From Actinomycetota bacterium (GTDB lineage Bacteria; Actinomycetota; Acidimicrobiia; Acidimicrobiales; Ilumatobacteraceae), in NCBI GenBank assembly GCA_030685215.1, contig JAUXQB010000245.1, positions 1 through 46,245 of the forward strand: 46,245 nt of DNA. Reading direction: 5' to 3'. Shown in pieces: positions 1 through 8,437 of this stretch. Under the pieces are notes generated by a model. That model ran no database searches. It was not told the DNA's origin and worked only from the letters and a program-made list of their open reading frames with translations. Position 1 is the first letter of the stretch; each line of letters begins with the position of its first letter. The translations under genes and the position numbers were made by a program.

Positions 1-137
1 GCTGCGCATCGAGATCGACTCGCTGCCCACCGAGATCGACGTGGTGCAGCGCCGCATCCTGCAGCTCGAGATCGAAGAGGTCGCGCTGCAGAAGGAGACC
101 GACACGGCCTCCAAGGAACGGCTCGACACCATCGTCG
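1..137 (+). repeat. Partial copy of bases 484-620 (ClpB middle domain)
   Basis: Bases 1-137 align without gaps to 484-620 at an offset of 483. There are three mismatches (positions 23, 43 and 53), all silent in the ClpB frame. Identity ends in the short sequence ACCATCGTCG, which also fits the first ATPase domain just after the junction, so the join lies in microhomology. Confidence 0.9.
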
Positions 138-184
138 GTGCCGGCGGTGCCGATGTGGCCATGGACGCGGGCAACATGATCTAG
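2..184 (+). pseudogene. clpB: ClpB fragment, chimeric and ended by an in-frame TAG
   Basis: The frame is open from base 2 and reads part of the ClpB middle (coiled-coil) domain. At about base 137 it switches to the first ATPase domain (VGAGG...MDAGNMI) and stops at TAG 182-184. The following codons ([15 protein letters not shown]) continue the same frame exactly as in ClpB, where the usual sequence is GNM(L/I)KPMLARGEL, so AAG to TAG at a conserved lysine is the simplest reading. Domain order is wrong: the middle domain should follow, not precede, the VGAG motif. This is either a real duplication/pseudogene or an assembly chimera at a contig edge; the sequence alone cannot decide. Confidence 0.75.
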
Positions 185-187
185 CCG

Positions 188-1798
188 ATGTTGGCTCGCG
201 GCGAGCTGCACATGATCGGCGCCACCACGCTGGACGAGTACCGCAAGTACGTCGAGAAGGACCCCGCGCTCGAGCGCCGGTTCCAGCAGGTCTACGTCGG
301 CGAGCCGACCGTGGAGGACACCATCGGCATCCTGCGCGGCCTGAAGGAGCGCTACGAGGTGCACCACGGTGTGCGCATCCAGGACTCCGCGCTCGTGTCG
401 GCCGCGGTGCTCAGCAACCGCTACCTCACCAATCGCTTCCTGCCCGACAAGGCCATCGACCTGATGGACGAAGCGGCCAGCAAGCTGCGCATCGAGATCG
501 ACTCGTTGCCCACCGAGATCGACGTCGTGCAGCGTCGCATCCTGCAGCTCGAGATCGAAGAGGTCGCGCTGCAGAAGGAGACCGACACGGCCTCCAAGGA
601 ACGGCTCGACACCATCGTCGACGAGCTGGCCGCGCTCAACCACCAGGTGCACGAGATGAAGGCGCACTGGGAGAACGAGAAGCAGGCCATCGACGCCATC
701 CGGTCGCTGAAGGAGGAGCTCGAGCACCTGCGCACGCAACTCGAACGCGAGGCCGATCTCAACGTGGCCGCGGAGATCCGCTTCGGCCGCATCCCCGAGC
801 TCGAGCGTCGCATCGACGAAGCCACCGGTCACCTCGACGAGCTGCAGGCGGGCACTCGCATGTTGAAGGAAGAGGTCGACGCGGAAGACATCGCAGAGGT
901 CGTCGCCAAGTGGACCGGTGTGCCGGTCAGTCGTCTGATGGAAGGGGAGATGACCAAGCTCATCCACCTCGAGTCGCAGCTGCACCAGCGCGTCATCGGC
1001 CAGGACGACGCGGTCACCGCGGTGGCCAACGCCATCCGCCGGTCGCGTGCCGGGTTGTCGGACCCCAACCGTCCGATCGGTTCGTTCATGTTCCTCGGGC
1101 CCACCGGCGTCGGCAAGACCGAGCTCGCCCGTGCGGTCGCGGAGTACCTCTTCGACGACGAGAAGTCGATGGTGCGCATCGACATGGGCGAGTACATGGA
1201 GAAGTTCAGCGTCACCCGGCTCATCGGTGCGCCGCCCGGCTACGTCGGCTACGACGAGGGCGGCCAGCTCACCGAAGCGGTGCGCCGCCGGCCGTACAGC
1301 GTCATCCTGCTCGACGAGATCGAGAAGGCGCACCCCGACGTGTTCAACGTGCTGCTGCAGGTGCTCGACGACGGCCGGCTCACCGACGGCCAGGGCCGCA
1401 CGGTGGATTTCACCAACGTCGTGCTCATCATGACCAGCAACCTGCCCGGCGATCCGTCGAGCTTCTTCAAGCCCGAGTTCATCAACCGCGTCGACGACAT
1501 CATCCGCTTCCGTTCGCTCACCGAGGACGACCTGCAGCGCATCGTCACCATCCAGCTCGAACGGCTGCGTCAGCGCATGGCCGAGCGTCGCATCACGCTC
1601 ACCATCAGCGAGGCCGCGATGCACTGGTTGGCGCACGAGGGCTACGACCCGTCGTTCGGCGCTCGCCCGTTGAAGCGGGTCATCCAGCGCGAGATCGCCG
1701 ACCCGGCGGCCATCCTCATCCTCGACGGCACCGTCGGCGAGGGCGACACGGTCACCGTCGACGCGGTCGACGGCCGCCTCACGCTCACCACCGGCTGA
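188..1798 (+). CDS. clpB: ATP-dependent chaperone ClpB (N-terminal part missing)
   Basis: ClpB is a cytoplasmic Hsp100 disaggregase that threads aggregated proteins through a hexamer together with DnaK. The 536 residues cover the end of ATPase domain 1 ([17 protein letters not shown]), the coiled-coil middle domain (about 95-235) and all of ATPase domain 2: Walker [11 protein letters not shown], pore-loop region [13 protein letters not shown], Walker [14 protein letters not shown] and arginine finger in EFINRVDD, then the C-terminal small domain. The stretch between TSNL and FFKPEF is shorter than in E. coli ClpB. Walker A of domain 1 and the N-domain are absent; ATG 188 is only the first Met after the TAG at 182. 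If the stop is real, the product cannot be a normal ClpB. Confidence 0.85.
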   Translation: MLARGELHMIGATTLDEYRKYVEKDPALERRFQQVYVGEPTVEDTIGILRGLKERYEVHHGVRIQDSALVSAAVLSNRYLTNRFLPDKAIDLMDEAASKLRIEIDSLPTEIDVVQRRILQLEIEEVALQKETDTASKERLDTIVDELAALNHQVHEMKAHWENEKQAIDAIRSLKEELEHLRTQLEREADLNVAAEIRFGRIPELERRIDEATGHLDELQAGTRMLKEEVDAEDIAEVVAKWTGVPVSRLMEGEMTKLIHLESQLHQRVIGQDDAVTAVANAIRRSRAGLSDPNRPIGSFMFLGPTGVGKTELARAVAEYLFDDEKSMVRIDMGEYMEKFSVTRLIGAPPGYVGYDEGGQLTEAVRRRPYSVILLDEIEKAHPDVFNVLLQVLDDGRLTDGQGRTVDFTNVVLIMTSNLPGDPSSFFKPEFINRVDDIIRFRSLTEDDLQRIVTIQLERLRQRMAERRITLTISEAAMHWLAHEGYDPSFGARPLKRVIQREIADPAAILILDGTVGEGDTVTVDAVDGRLTLTTG

Positions 1799-1804
1799 TC
1801 GCTG

Positions 1805-1810
1805 TACTGT
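1805..1810 (+). promoter_or_regulatory. -10 box of a leaderless transcript (TACTGT)
   Basis: TACTGT lies 6 bases before the ATG at 1817, so transcription would begin at or next to the start codon. No Shine-Dalgarno is present. No clear -35 is visible. Confidence 0.55.
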
Positions 1811-1816
1811 CACCGG

Positions 1817-2473
1817 ATGGACAACAGCCGGGTCGCTCGCATCGTGTTCGGGGCCACGTCGGCACTGGTCACCTTCGGGATCCTGCTGCAGCTGCAGGTG
1901 GCGGTCACCAACGACGAGGGGCTGTTCGAGGCGGTGCCCGCTCGCATCGTCAACGTGCTGTCGTACTTCACCGTGCAGTCGAACATCCTCGTCGCGCTCA
2001 CCACCGGACTGCTCGCGCTGCGGCTGCAGCGCACCGAGACCTGGTTCCGCGTGCTGCGGCTCACGGCGGTCATCGCGATCACCATCACCGGCGTGGTCTT
2101 CCACCTCGCGCTGAAGGGCCTCACCGAGCTCACCGACAAGGCGGCCACAGCCGACTGGATCCTGCACACCGCGTCGCCGCTGCTCTGCCTCGGCGGCTGG
2201 TTGCTGCTCGGGCCGCGCGGGTGGGTCACCACTCGTGTCGTGCAGCTGAGCGTCGTGTTCCCGCTGCTCTGGTTGGCGTACGCGCTCATCCGTGGCGCGC
2301 TGGTCGAGGATCGCAACGGCCGGCCGTTCTACCCGTACCCGTTCCTCGACGTGTTCGAGAAGGGGTATGCGCTGGTGTTGGTCAACGTGGCGCTGGTCGC
2401 CGCGCTGTTCTTCGGCCTCGCAATGGGGGCGCTGGCCGCCGACAAGCGGTTGCCGGGCGTGCGCACCGACTGA
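1817..2473 (+). CDS. Pr6Pr family integral membrane protein
   Basis: A 218-residue, highly hydrophobic protein with about six predicted membrane segments. It resembles the Pr6Pr (FAR-17a/AIG1-like) family: motif YFTVQSNILVAL near residue 55, a His in FHLALKG on the next helix, LLCLGGWLLLG, and the aromatic loop RPFYPYPFLDV before the last helix. The biochemical role of bacterial members is not established; eukaryotic relatives include hydrolases of fatty-acid esters of hydroxy fatty acids. It is monocistronic in appearance, with a leaderless-type -10 box directly upstream, which supports this ATG. Confidence 0.75.
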   Translation: MDNSRVARIVFGATSALVTFGILLQLQVAVTNDEGLFEAVPARIVNVLSYFTVQSNILVALTTGLLALRLQRTETWFRVLRLTAVIAITITGVVFHLALKGLTELTDKAATADWILHTASPLLCLGGWLLLGPRGWVTTRVVQLSVVFPLLWLAYALIRGALVEDRNGRPFYPYPFLDVFEKGYALVLVNVALVAALFFGLAMGALAADKRLPGVRTD

Positions 2474-2524
2474 GTTGCTCGAATCGATCGGAACCGATCG
2501 GGCGTCGGTGACGTCTATTGCAGC

Positions 2525-3451
2525 ATGACGCAGCGCCCTGCTTCCCGCACCCCACTCGGCCGACGAGCACGGTTGGCGCTCTCGGCGCTCGTGCTGCCAC
2601 TCGGTTTCGGTGCCGCCGGCTGCAGCGGTGGGCTCACCGACTCGCCCGACACCACCACGCCGACCACGGTCGAGGTGGTGATGATCGAGGGTCGCCCGCT
2701 GCGGCGTCGCAACGGCCGACTGCACCGTGCTCGCAGCCGTCGCGGACACTCGCGTCTCACGGATCGGCAGGCGCTGCGGCTCGCGCCGGCGGCACGTGAA
2801 GCCTTGGGCAGCCACTGGCGCAACCAGGGCGAGCTCGAGCACGCATCGGTGGTCGCCTTCCACGATCTCGCTCGCCGGCTGGCACTGGCCGACGCGCCCG
2901 ACGAACTGTTGCGCCGCTCGCTGCGCGCCGCTGCGCAGGAGGCCGACCACGCGCTGCGCTGCTTCGAACTGGCCGGTCGCTACCTGGGGGAGAGCGTGCG
3001 GCCCGGCCGCCTGCGTCGCCCGGTGCGGCTGCCTCGCTCGCGGGCGACCGAGCTGGTCCGCCTCGCCGAGGAAGCGCTGCGCGACGGCGTGCTCAACGAG
3101 GGCTTCGCTGCGTGGGTGGCCACGCAGCAGCTCGACCGCGCTCGCGATGCGCGGGTGGAGGAGACGCTCGCCGTCATCGCTCGCGACGAGGCCGAGCACG
3201 CGGCGCTGTCGGTCGACGTGCTGCTGTGGTGCCTCGCCGAAGGTGGCGCGCCCGTGCGCGCAGCCGTCCTCGCCGCCGCCGAGTCGCTTCCCGAGCGGAT
3301 GATCGCGTGCGTGGTGCCTGGCGACCTCGACCGCGCGGCGCTCGCCGATCACGGCTTCTTCGACGCCGACCCCACTGGCGCCGGCTACGCCGAAGTGCTC
3401 GCCGCCACCCTCGCCGTGGTCTGCGGCGACTGCAGCGACCGGGCCGCCTGA
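2525..3451 (+). CDS. Ferritin-like domain lipoprotein
   Basis: 308 residues. The N-terminus has an Arg-rich stretch (GRRAR), a hydrophobic segment and a lipobox GAAGC, with Cys33 as the expected lipidated residue; a Thr/Pro linker follows. From about residue 95 it carries a four-helix ferritin-like fold with di-iron-type ligand motifs: ELEHASVVAF, AAAQEADHALRCFELA and IARDEAEHAALSVDVL. Similar EHAS...DE..HA proteins occur as putative lipoproteins in several bacteria; substrate and function are unknown. Inferred role: metal binding or oxidant handling at the outer face of the membrane. The next gene is convergent. Confidence 0.7.
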   Translation: MTQRPASRTPLGRRARLALSALVLPLGFGAAGCSGGLTDSPDTTTPTTVEVVMIEGRPLRRRNGRLHRARSRRGHSRLTDRQALRLAPAAREALGSHWRNQGELEHASVVAFHDLARRLALADAPDELLRRSLRAAAQEADHALRCFELAGRYLGESVRPGRLRRPVRLPRSRATELVRLAEEALRDGVLNEGFAAWVATQQLDRARDARVEETLAVIARDEAEHAALSVDVLLWCLAEGGAPVRAAVLAAAESLPERMIACVVPGDLDRAALADHGFFDADPTGAGYAEVLAATLAVVCGDCSDRAA

Positions 3452-3467
3452 CCCGCCCGTTCCCGCT

Positions 3468-3513
3468 CGTGTCGCGTCCCCACCGACTCACACCCAGGTG
3501 GACCCGCGACACG
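3468..3513. terminator. Hairpin between convergent genes
   Basis: A perfect 9-base inverted repeat, CGTGTCGCG (3468-3476) and CGCGACACG (3505-3513), with an inner CACC/GGTG pairing. It sits between the ferritin-like gene and the CapA gene, which converge. It has no T-run, so it would be a weak intrinsic terminator. Confidence 0.5.
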
Positions 3514-3550
3514 TGCGCATGTGAATGCCAGTCGGGCCGGCGCGCCCGGG

Positions 3551-4744
3551 CTAGCGGAGGTCGGCGACGACCTGAATACTGCGGTTGAAGCAGGCTTCCA
3601 GCTTGGTGCGCAGGGTGCCGGTGATGGCGGGGTCGAACAGTGCGCTGACCCCGGGGTACACGGCGCGGCTGCCGGTGACGTTGCAGAGCAGCACGGTCCA
3701 TGGCTCCGTCAGCCAGCTGCCGTCGGGCTGCTCGGTGAAGCGGACGGTGGCCATCAGCCCGTCGAGCGTGCGCAGGTCGCTGTACTTGTCGCGGCCCGGC
3801 ACGCCCATGCCGGAGATGAAGTTGCCGAGGCTCCAGTAGACGAGCGTGTCGCCGACGCGCTCCACCGGCTGCACCACGTGCGGGCCGTGGATGACGATGA
3901 GATCCGGATGCGACTGGGCCACGATCTGGTTCACGAGTGCCCGGTCCTCCGCGGTGGGACCCTTCTGCATCTCGACGTACACGTGCAGGCTGACGATGAC
4001 CACCTCGGCGCCCACGGCGCGCGCGGCGGCGACGTCGCCGACCACGTTGGTGGCGGTGACGGCACGCTCCAGCCGCCACTCGTCGAGCGGGAAGCCGGTG
4101 TTGGAGTTACGCGCGAACGACAGGTGCGCCACGCGCACGCCGTTCACCGTGAACGGCACCGGGGTCGCTTCCGCCGGCGTGCGAGCGGTGCCGGTGTGGC
4201 TGATGCCGGCGGCGTCGAACGCGTTCAGCGTGCTGTCGATGCCCCCGTTGCCGAGATCGTTGGAGTGGTTCGACGCGGTGCTGCAGCGGTCGAAGCCGAC
4301 CCGCTTCAGGTCGCCGGCCACCTCGTACGGCGCGGCGATGAGGGCGGTGCCGTACACCCCGCGACCGATGAAGCCGGCCTTCGCGCCGGGCAGGCCGACG
4401 GGAATCTCCATGTGGCAGATGGCGAGGTCGACGTTCGACAGGATCGATGTGAGCGGTCGCAGCAGCGGCTCGTGGTCGTAGCGCACTCCTGGTGGAGCCG
4501 CGGCCGCGGCCGCGGTGTTCACCAGACCCTCGGACAGCCAGTCGCCGACCGCGGCGATGGTGAACGTGCGGCCCGGTGGCTGCGTGCGCTGCGCGAGCAC
4601 CGCCGGCGGCCCGCTGACGCCGGCGCCGTCGATCGGCACCGGTTCCTCGATCGGCGGCTGACCGGCCGCCCCCGGCGTGCTGCCCAGGGCGACCATGACC
4701 GCGCAAACCAGGATCGCCACCGCCGTCGCCCGCGTGGTCCGCAT
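3551..4744 (-). CDS. CapA family protein (PGA_cap metallophosphatase-like), exported
   Basis: 397 residues. A signal peptide (MRTTRATAVAILVCAVMVAL...) is followed by the CapA/PGA_cap fold: AVGDWLSEG near the start, NVDLAICHMEIP, ASNHSNDLGNGGIDST, VIVSLHVYVEMQKGPT, VIHGPHVVQPVE and VYWSLGNFISGMG. This calcineurin-like fold takes part in poly-gamma-glutamate capsule synthesis in Bacillus (CapA/PgsA), but many homologues lie outside capsule operons and their substrate is unknown. No capBC is nearby, so a capsule role is not supported here. The start at 4744 is supported by a signal peptide and a -10 box 6 bases upstream. Confidence 0.8.
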   Translation of the reverse strand: MRTTRATAVAILVCAVMVALGSTPGAAGQPPIEEPVPIDGAGVSGPPAVLAQRTQPPGRTFTIAAVGDWLSEGLVNTAAAAAAPPGVRYDHEPLLRPLTSILSNVDLAICHMEIPVGLPGAKAGFIGRGVYGTALIAAPYEVAGDLKRVGFDRCSTASNHSNDLGNGGIDSTLNAFDAAGISHTGTARTPAEATPVPFTVNGVRVAHLSFARNSNTGFPLDEWRLERAVTATNVVGDVAAARAVGAEVVIVSLHVYVEMQKGPTAEDRALVNQIVAQSHPDLIVIHGPHVVQPVERVGDTLVYWSLGNFISGMGVPGRDKYSDLRTLDGLMATVRFTEQPDGSWLTEPWTVLLCNVTGSRAVYPGVSALFDPAITGTLRTKLEACFNRSIQVVADLR

Positions 4745-4750
4745 GAGGCC

Positions 4751-4756
4751 AGCGTA
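4751..4756 (-). promoter_or_regulatory. -10 box of the leaderless capA-like gene (TACGCT)
   Basis: Read on the minus strand, TACGCT is followed by 6 bases (GGCCTC) and then the ATG at 4744. This gives the capA-like gene its own promoter in the 44-base gap behind the GT87 gene. Confidence 0.5.
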
Positions 4757-4788
4757 CGCGTGCGCGCGTCGACGAGTGAGCGCGTGCG

Positions 4789-5988
4789 TCAGAGGAAGGT
4801 GCTGGAGAGCTCGTCGCGCTCGTCGGCGACGCGGTCGAGGAGGAACCAGTAACCGAATCCGACCGCGAACGCAGTGACGAGCGGGAGGTAGTCGTAGAGC
4901 AGTTCGGCCACGTCGTAGAACGGCAACAGGGTGTTGCCGTGCGGGAACACCGCCATGAATGCGAGCACCGCCGCCGCTGCCGGCACCAATTGTCGCCGCG
5001 GCAGCTCGCGCAGGAGGTGGAGTGTGGGGACGAGCATGATGATGTACGAGTAGTTCTTCAGCCGGGGCACCATCAGGCAGTAGGCCACGCAGGTCACGAA
5101 GATGATCCACCGCTGATCGATCGGCGACCCCGCCCGGCGATGGCGCGTCACCAGCAGCAGCGTGATGCCCGCGACGGCGAGCGCAACCAGCCCGTAGACC
5201 ACCTCGTCGAGCATGGAGTCGGCCGAGAAGGTGGCGCCGCCGACGAGGTCGAGGGCGTCGCGGACGAAGGCCAGCGTGCTCGCCGACTCCGTGCCACGCT
5301 CGTCGAGCGCCTGCGCCACGTCGAAGAACTCTCTGGTCAGGGTGGGCTCGAGGATGAAGTTCAAGGAGAACACGGCGAGGAAGCCGGTGATGCACACTGC
5401 GAACCACTTCCACTGCGGCACCTTCGGCACGAGGAGCAGCGTCACCGCGAAGAACGCCGGTGTGAGCTTGAACTGCGAAACGAGGATGATGCACACGCAG
5501 AACCGGCCGTACTGCCCTCGCATCAGCGCCGCGAAGCCGAGCCACAGCCCGAACTGCTCGAAGATCGAGACGTTGCCGGCCACGAGGTCCGCGTACAGCG
5601 CGCCCGCGTACGCGAGCACCAGGTAGGCCACCGTCCACCACGATCGGCCGAGCTGCACGAAGGAGCGGTTCCACACCCACAGCAGGCCGCCGAGTGCGCA
5701 CACCTTGAGGACGAGCCACAGCTCGTAGGCCACGAAGTACGGCAGTCGGGCCGGCAGGCTGTAGAGGTACAACGTGAGCGGCGTCTGGTAGAACGACAGC
5801 CCTTCGCCTCGATAGGGGCTCACGTCGTCGAGGAAGTCGTTGGCCGACCCGTACGACAGGGAGAAGTCCCACTGGTAGTTGTTCCGGCGCACCGCGACCA
5901 GCACGACGAGTCCGATGGCTCCGATGAGCGCGACCTTGTGCCGGTCGAGTCTCGTCACATTGCGACGACCGTCTGAGTTGAGAAGCAT
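4789..5988 (-). CDS. GT87-type (DUF2029) polyprenyl-phosphate-mannose-dependent glycosyltransferase
   Basis: 399 residues with about ten predicted membrane helices. The N-terminal extracytoplasmic loop (NDFLDDVSPYRGEGLSFYQTPL) has the acidic-then-PY..G..F.Y.P layout of GT-C glycosyltransferases of family 87, and helices such as GNVSIFEQFGLWLGFAAL and QFKLTPAFF match the family. In mycobacteria, members add mannose from polyprenyl-phosphate-mannose to lipoglycans on the outer side of the membrane. The acceptor here is unknown. It is placed just upstream of, and co-oriented with, the CapA-like gene, so both may act on the envelope. ATG 5988 is the first Met that gives a normal N-terminus. Confidence 0.7.
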   Translation of the reverse strand: MLLNSDGRRNVTRLDRHKVALIGAIGLVVLVAVRRNNYQWDFSLSYGSANDFLDDVSPYRGEGLSFYQTPLTLYLYSLPARLPYFVAYELWLVLKVCALGGLLWVWNRSFVQLGRSWWTVAYLVLAYAGALYADLVAGNVSIFEQFGLWLGFAALMRGQYGRFCVCIILVSQFKLTPAFFAVTLLLVPKVPQWKWFAVCITGFLAVFSLNFILEPTLTREFFDVAQALDERGTESASTLAFVRDALDLVGGATFSADSMLDEVVYGLVALAVAGITLLLVTRHRRAGSPIDQRWIIFVTCVAYCLMVPRLKNYSYIIMLVPTLHLLRELPRRQLVPAAAAVLAFMAVFPHGNTLLPFYDVAELLYDYLPLVTAFAVGFGYWFLLDRVADERDELSSTFL

Positions 5989-6071
5989 CGTCGGCCCGCC
6001 CGTGTGGTCGGAGAAGCGCGCACCAAGTCTCGCGAAACTAACAGAGCCGCGTGGTGGTGCTTCTCGGGCGG

Positions 6072-6890
6072 TCAGCTGTTGCGGAAGCGTCGCACCGCCA
6101 GCGGCGCGAGCACCACGGTGATCGCCAACGACCACGCGATGGAACCCCACACGTAGTCCATCGGTTCGGTGCCCAACATCAGCGCACGAACGCCGCGCAC
6201 GGTGATGCTCAGCGGCTGGCGCTCGGCCCACCACCGCAGCCAGTCGGGCATCGTCTCGGTGGGCACGAATGCGTTCGACGCGAACGTGAGGGGAGCGAGG
6301 ATGGGGAACGCGGCTGCCTGCGCCGCTTCGCCGTTCGCGACCGACAGGCCGATGAGGGCGAAGATCCAGCAGATGGCGAAACCGAACAGCACCATCAGCC
6401 CGACGCCGGCAGCCACCTTGAACGGGTTGGTGTGCGTGTTGAAGCCGACGAGGAAGCCGACGAACAGCATCATCGTGACCACGAAGACGTTGCGCGAGGT
6501 GTCGGCGAGCACGCGACCGCCGAGCACCGCGGAACGGGCCATCGGCAGCGACTTGAGACGCTCGAGCAAGCCCTTGTTCTTGTCCTCGGCGAGCCCGACG
6601 GCCGTGTTGATGGCCCCGAACGTGACGGTCTGCACGAAAATGCCGGGCATCAGGTAGTCGACGTACGGCAAGCCCTCGGCACCGCTGGGGATGGCCCCGC
6701 CGAACACGTAGCGGAACATGAAGACGAAGATGAGCGGCTGCACCAGTGCGAACACCAGGAGCTGCGGTACGCGTCGCAGCACGGTGAGGTTGCGCCAGGT
6801 CATGGCAATGGTGTCGCGGGCGGCCCACATGAAGCCGGTGCCCGAGCGAGTGGAGATGGGCGGGTGCGTGGGGGCCGTGATGGTGGTCAT
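6072..6890 (-). CDS. ABC-2 type transporter permease (DrrB-like)
   Basis: 272 residues, six predicted membrane segments. After a cytoplasmic N-terminus it has the ABC-2 fold with YVDYLMPGIFVQTVTFG, the conserved cytoplasmic ERLKSLPMAR (coupling-helix region), and FPILAPLTFASNAFVPTETMPDWLRW, as in daunorubicin-exporter DrrB. It should form the membrane half of an exporter with the ATPase encoded just upstream. The two reading frames overlap by four bases (ATGA at 6887-6890), so translation is coupled. Likely cargo is a hydrophobic drug or lipid, but the sequence does not identify it. Confidence 0.9.
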   Translation of the reverse strand: MTTITAPTHPPISTRSGTGFMWAARDTIAMTWRNLTVLRRVPQLLVFALVQPLIFVFMFRYVFGGAIPSGAEGLPYVDYLMPGIFVQTVTFGAINTAVGLAEDKNKGLLERLKSLPMARSAVLGGRVLADTSRNVFVVTMMLFVGFLVGFNTHTNPFKVAAGVGLMVLFGFAICWIFALIGLSVANGEAAQAAAFPILAPLTFASNAFVPTETMPDWLRWWAERQPLSITVRGVRALMLGTEPMDYVWGSIAWSLAITVVLAPLAVRRFRNS

Positions 6891-7816
6891 GAGTTCGCTC
6901 CGCTGTTGCCGGTGAGTGTGAGGAAGACGTCGTCGAGGGTCGGTTCGCGCAGTGCGACGTGGCTGGGCGTGAGCTCGGCCGCATCGAGCCGGTTCATCGC
7001 ATCGCGCAGTGTGGCCGGGCCCTCGCTCATCACCAGCCGCACGACGGTGCCGGCGGCGACCGTGCCGCCGAGCGCCTCGGCGGCGTGCGATGCATCGGAC
7101 GGCGCGTGGAACTCGAACTCGATGACCGTGTCGCCGAGGCGGGCCTTCAACTGCTTGGCGGTGCCCTCGGCCACCACCAGGCCACCGTCGATGACCACGA
7201 TGTTGTCGGCGAGGCGATCGGCTTCCTCGAGGTACTGCGTGGTGAGCAGCACGGTGGTGCCGTCGGCCACCAGGGTCTCGATGACGGCCCAGAGGTCGAG
7301 TCTGCTGGCGGGGTCGAGCCCGGTGGTGGGTTCGTCGAGGAACAGCACCGGTGGCCGGCTCACGAGCGCGGCGCCCAGGTCGAGCCGGCGCCGCATGCCG
7401 CCGGAGTAGGTGCGCACCGGCCGGTTGCCGGCATCGGTGAGGTTGAACTGGTCGAGCAGTTCGTCGGCACGTTGACGCGCCGCTGCCTTCGCCATGTGGT
7501 TGAGGCGCCCGACGAGCGTGAGGTTCTCGTGCCCGGTGAGGTTCTCGTCGACGGCGGCGTACTGACCGGCGAGCCCGATGCTGCGCCGCACGGCCTGCGG
7601 CTGCTGCTGCACGTCGAACCCGTTGACGATGCCGCGGCCGCTGTCGACCTTCAGCACCGTGGTGAGCATGCGGACCATGGTGGTCTTCCCCGCGCCGTTG
7701 GCTCCGAGCAGCCCGAGCACGGAACCCCGTGGCACTGCGAGGGAGATGTGGTCGACCGCGACCACCTCGTCGAACGTCTTGCGGAGGTCGTCCGCCACGA
7801 TTGCCGTCTCTGTCAT
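6887..7816 (-). CDS. ABC transporter ATP-binding protein (DrrA-like)
   Basis: 309 residues. Walker A GANGAGKTT, Q-loop region GLAGQYAAVDENLTG, signature YSGGMRRRLDLG, Walker B VLFLDEPTTGLDP, and H-loop position replaced by Q (LLTTQYLEEAD), which is usual in the DrrA drug-exporter group. The C-terminal extension ends in EPTLDDVFLTLTG, the DrrA hallmark. Start 7816 is set by the family N-terminus and by a -10 box (TAGAGT) 8 bases upstream. The gene is divergent from a MarR regulator with a shared palindromic operator, which suggests induction by the exported compound. Confidence 0.92.
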   Translation of the reverse strand: MTETAIVADDLRKTFDEVVAVDHISLAVPRGSVLGLLGANGAGKTTMVRMLTTVLKVDSGRGIVNGFDVQQQPQAVRRSIGLAGQYAAVDENLTGHENLTLVGRLNHMAKAAARQRADELLDQFNLTDAGNRPVRTYSGGMRRRLDLGAALVSRPPVLFLDEPTTGLDPASRLDLWAVIETLVADGTTVLLTTQYLEEADRLADNIVVIDGGLVVAEGTAKQLKARLGDTVIEFEFHAPSDASHAAEALGGTVAAGTVVRLVMSEGPATLRDAMNRLDAAELTPSHVALREPTLDDVFLTLTGNSGANS

Positions 7817-7821
7817 GACCG

Positions 7822-7883
7822 TTGACTCTACACAATGGTTGAGAAAGGTCAATGTTGTATCTGAGTCAAGGGACTGGTAGGTT
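7822..7883. promoter_or_regulatory. Divergent promoters and nested palindromic operator of the ABC/MarR pair
   Basis: TTGACTC (7822-7828) and GAGTCAA (7863-7869) form a perfect inverted repeat. TTGA (7839-7842) and TCAA (7849-7852) form a second one with exactly the same centre (7845.5). Minus-strand promoter: TTGACC (7852-7847), 16 bases, TAGAGT (7830-7825), then 8 bases to ATG 7816. Plus-strand promoter: TTGTAT (7855-7860), 17 bases, TAGGTT (7878-7883), then 6 bases to GTG 7890. A MarR dimer at this palindrome would cover the minus-strand promoter and the -35 of the plus-strand one, so it could repress both genes. Confidence 0.65.
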
Positions 7884-7889
7884 GACGGT

Positions 7890-8348
7890 GTGCCAGGGAA
7901 CGACACGCAGTTGGCGGAAGCGTGGCAGCGGATGATGGCGCTGTTCTTCTCCCGGCGTGACGAGTTCTTCCGTGAGCTGGCCGCGCTCGACCTCACGCCA
8001 CCGCACGGTCACGCACTCATGTCGTTGCAGCAGGGCCCTGTTCGCATGCGCGAGCTGGCCGACGCGATGGCGTGCGACGCCTCCTATGTCACCGCCGTGG
8101 CCGACCGGCTGGAAGAGCTCGGCCTGGCGGAGCGTCGCAACGACGCCGACGACCGACGCGTGCGTGAGCTGGTGCTCACGCCGAAGGGCGTGCGGGTCGC
8201 TCGTCGCCTCGACGCCGTGTTCACCTCGCCTCCCGAGGTGCTGCGCGCGCTCCCCGCCGCCGACCAGGCGCACCTGCTGCGCATCATGCGCGAGCTGGTC
8301 GACGCGCCCGACTCGAACGTGTGGATGCCCACCAGGTCGTTGCGCTGA
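7890..8348 (+). CDS. MarR family transcriptional regulator
   Basis: 152 residues with the MarR winged helix: LTPPHGHALMSLQQGPVRMRELADAM (first helices), recognition helix CDASYVTAVADRLEELGL and wing ERRNDADDRRVRELVLTPKG. It is a dimeric DNA-binding repressor family that usually senses small phenolic or hydrophobic compounds. The GTG start at 7890 lies 6 bases after a TAGGTT -10 box, so the mRNA is probably leaderless. Its divergence from the DrrAB-like exporter across a palindrome argues that it controls that exporter and itself. The ligand is unknown. Confidence 0.88.
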   Translation: MPGNDTQLAEAWQRMMALFFSRRDEFFRELAALDLTPPHGHALMSLQQGPVRMRELADAMACDASYVTAVADRLEELGLAERRNDADDRRVRELVLTPKGVRVARRLDAVFTSPPEVLRALPAADQAHLLRIMRELVDAPDSNVWMPTRSLR

Positions 8349-8422
8349 CGGCGCTGCGTCGCGCCACCTGGGCCGCGACGTTTAGTGCCGAAGGTCCATG
8401 GTGACGAACGAGCCACCGCTCG

Positions 8423-8428
8423 TACTGT
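8423..8428 (+). promoter_or_regulatory. Probable -10 box (TACTGT) upstream of the Nfn fusion gene
   Basis: TACTGT ends 9 bases before ATG 8438. AGAGG directly abuts the ATG and is too close to act as a normal Shine-Dalgarno. A leaderless or near-leaderless message is likely. Confidence 0.4.
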
Positions 8429-8437
8429 CAGCAGAGG

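Noticed and set aside
910-2511. Long open frame of 533 codons overlapping clpB and the Pr6Pr gene
   Set aside because: It is Arg/His/Pro-rich with no domain, and it overlaps two well-supported genes in another frame; GC-rich codon use leaves such shadow frames open.
3551-4744. Poly-gamma-glutamate capsule locus
   Set aside because: Only the CapA-like protein is present; no capB, capC or capD-like gene is in the surroundings.
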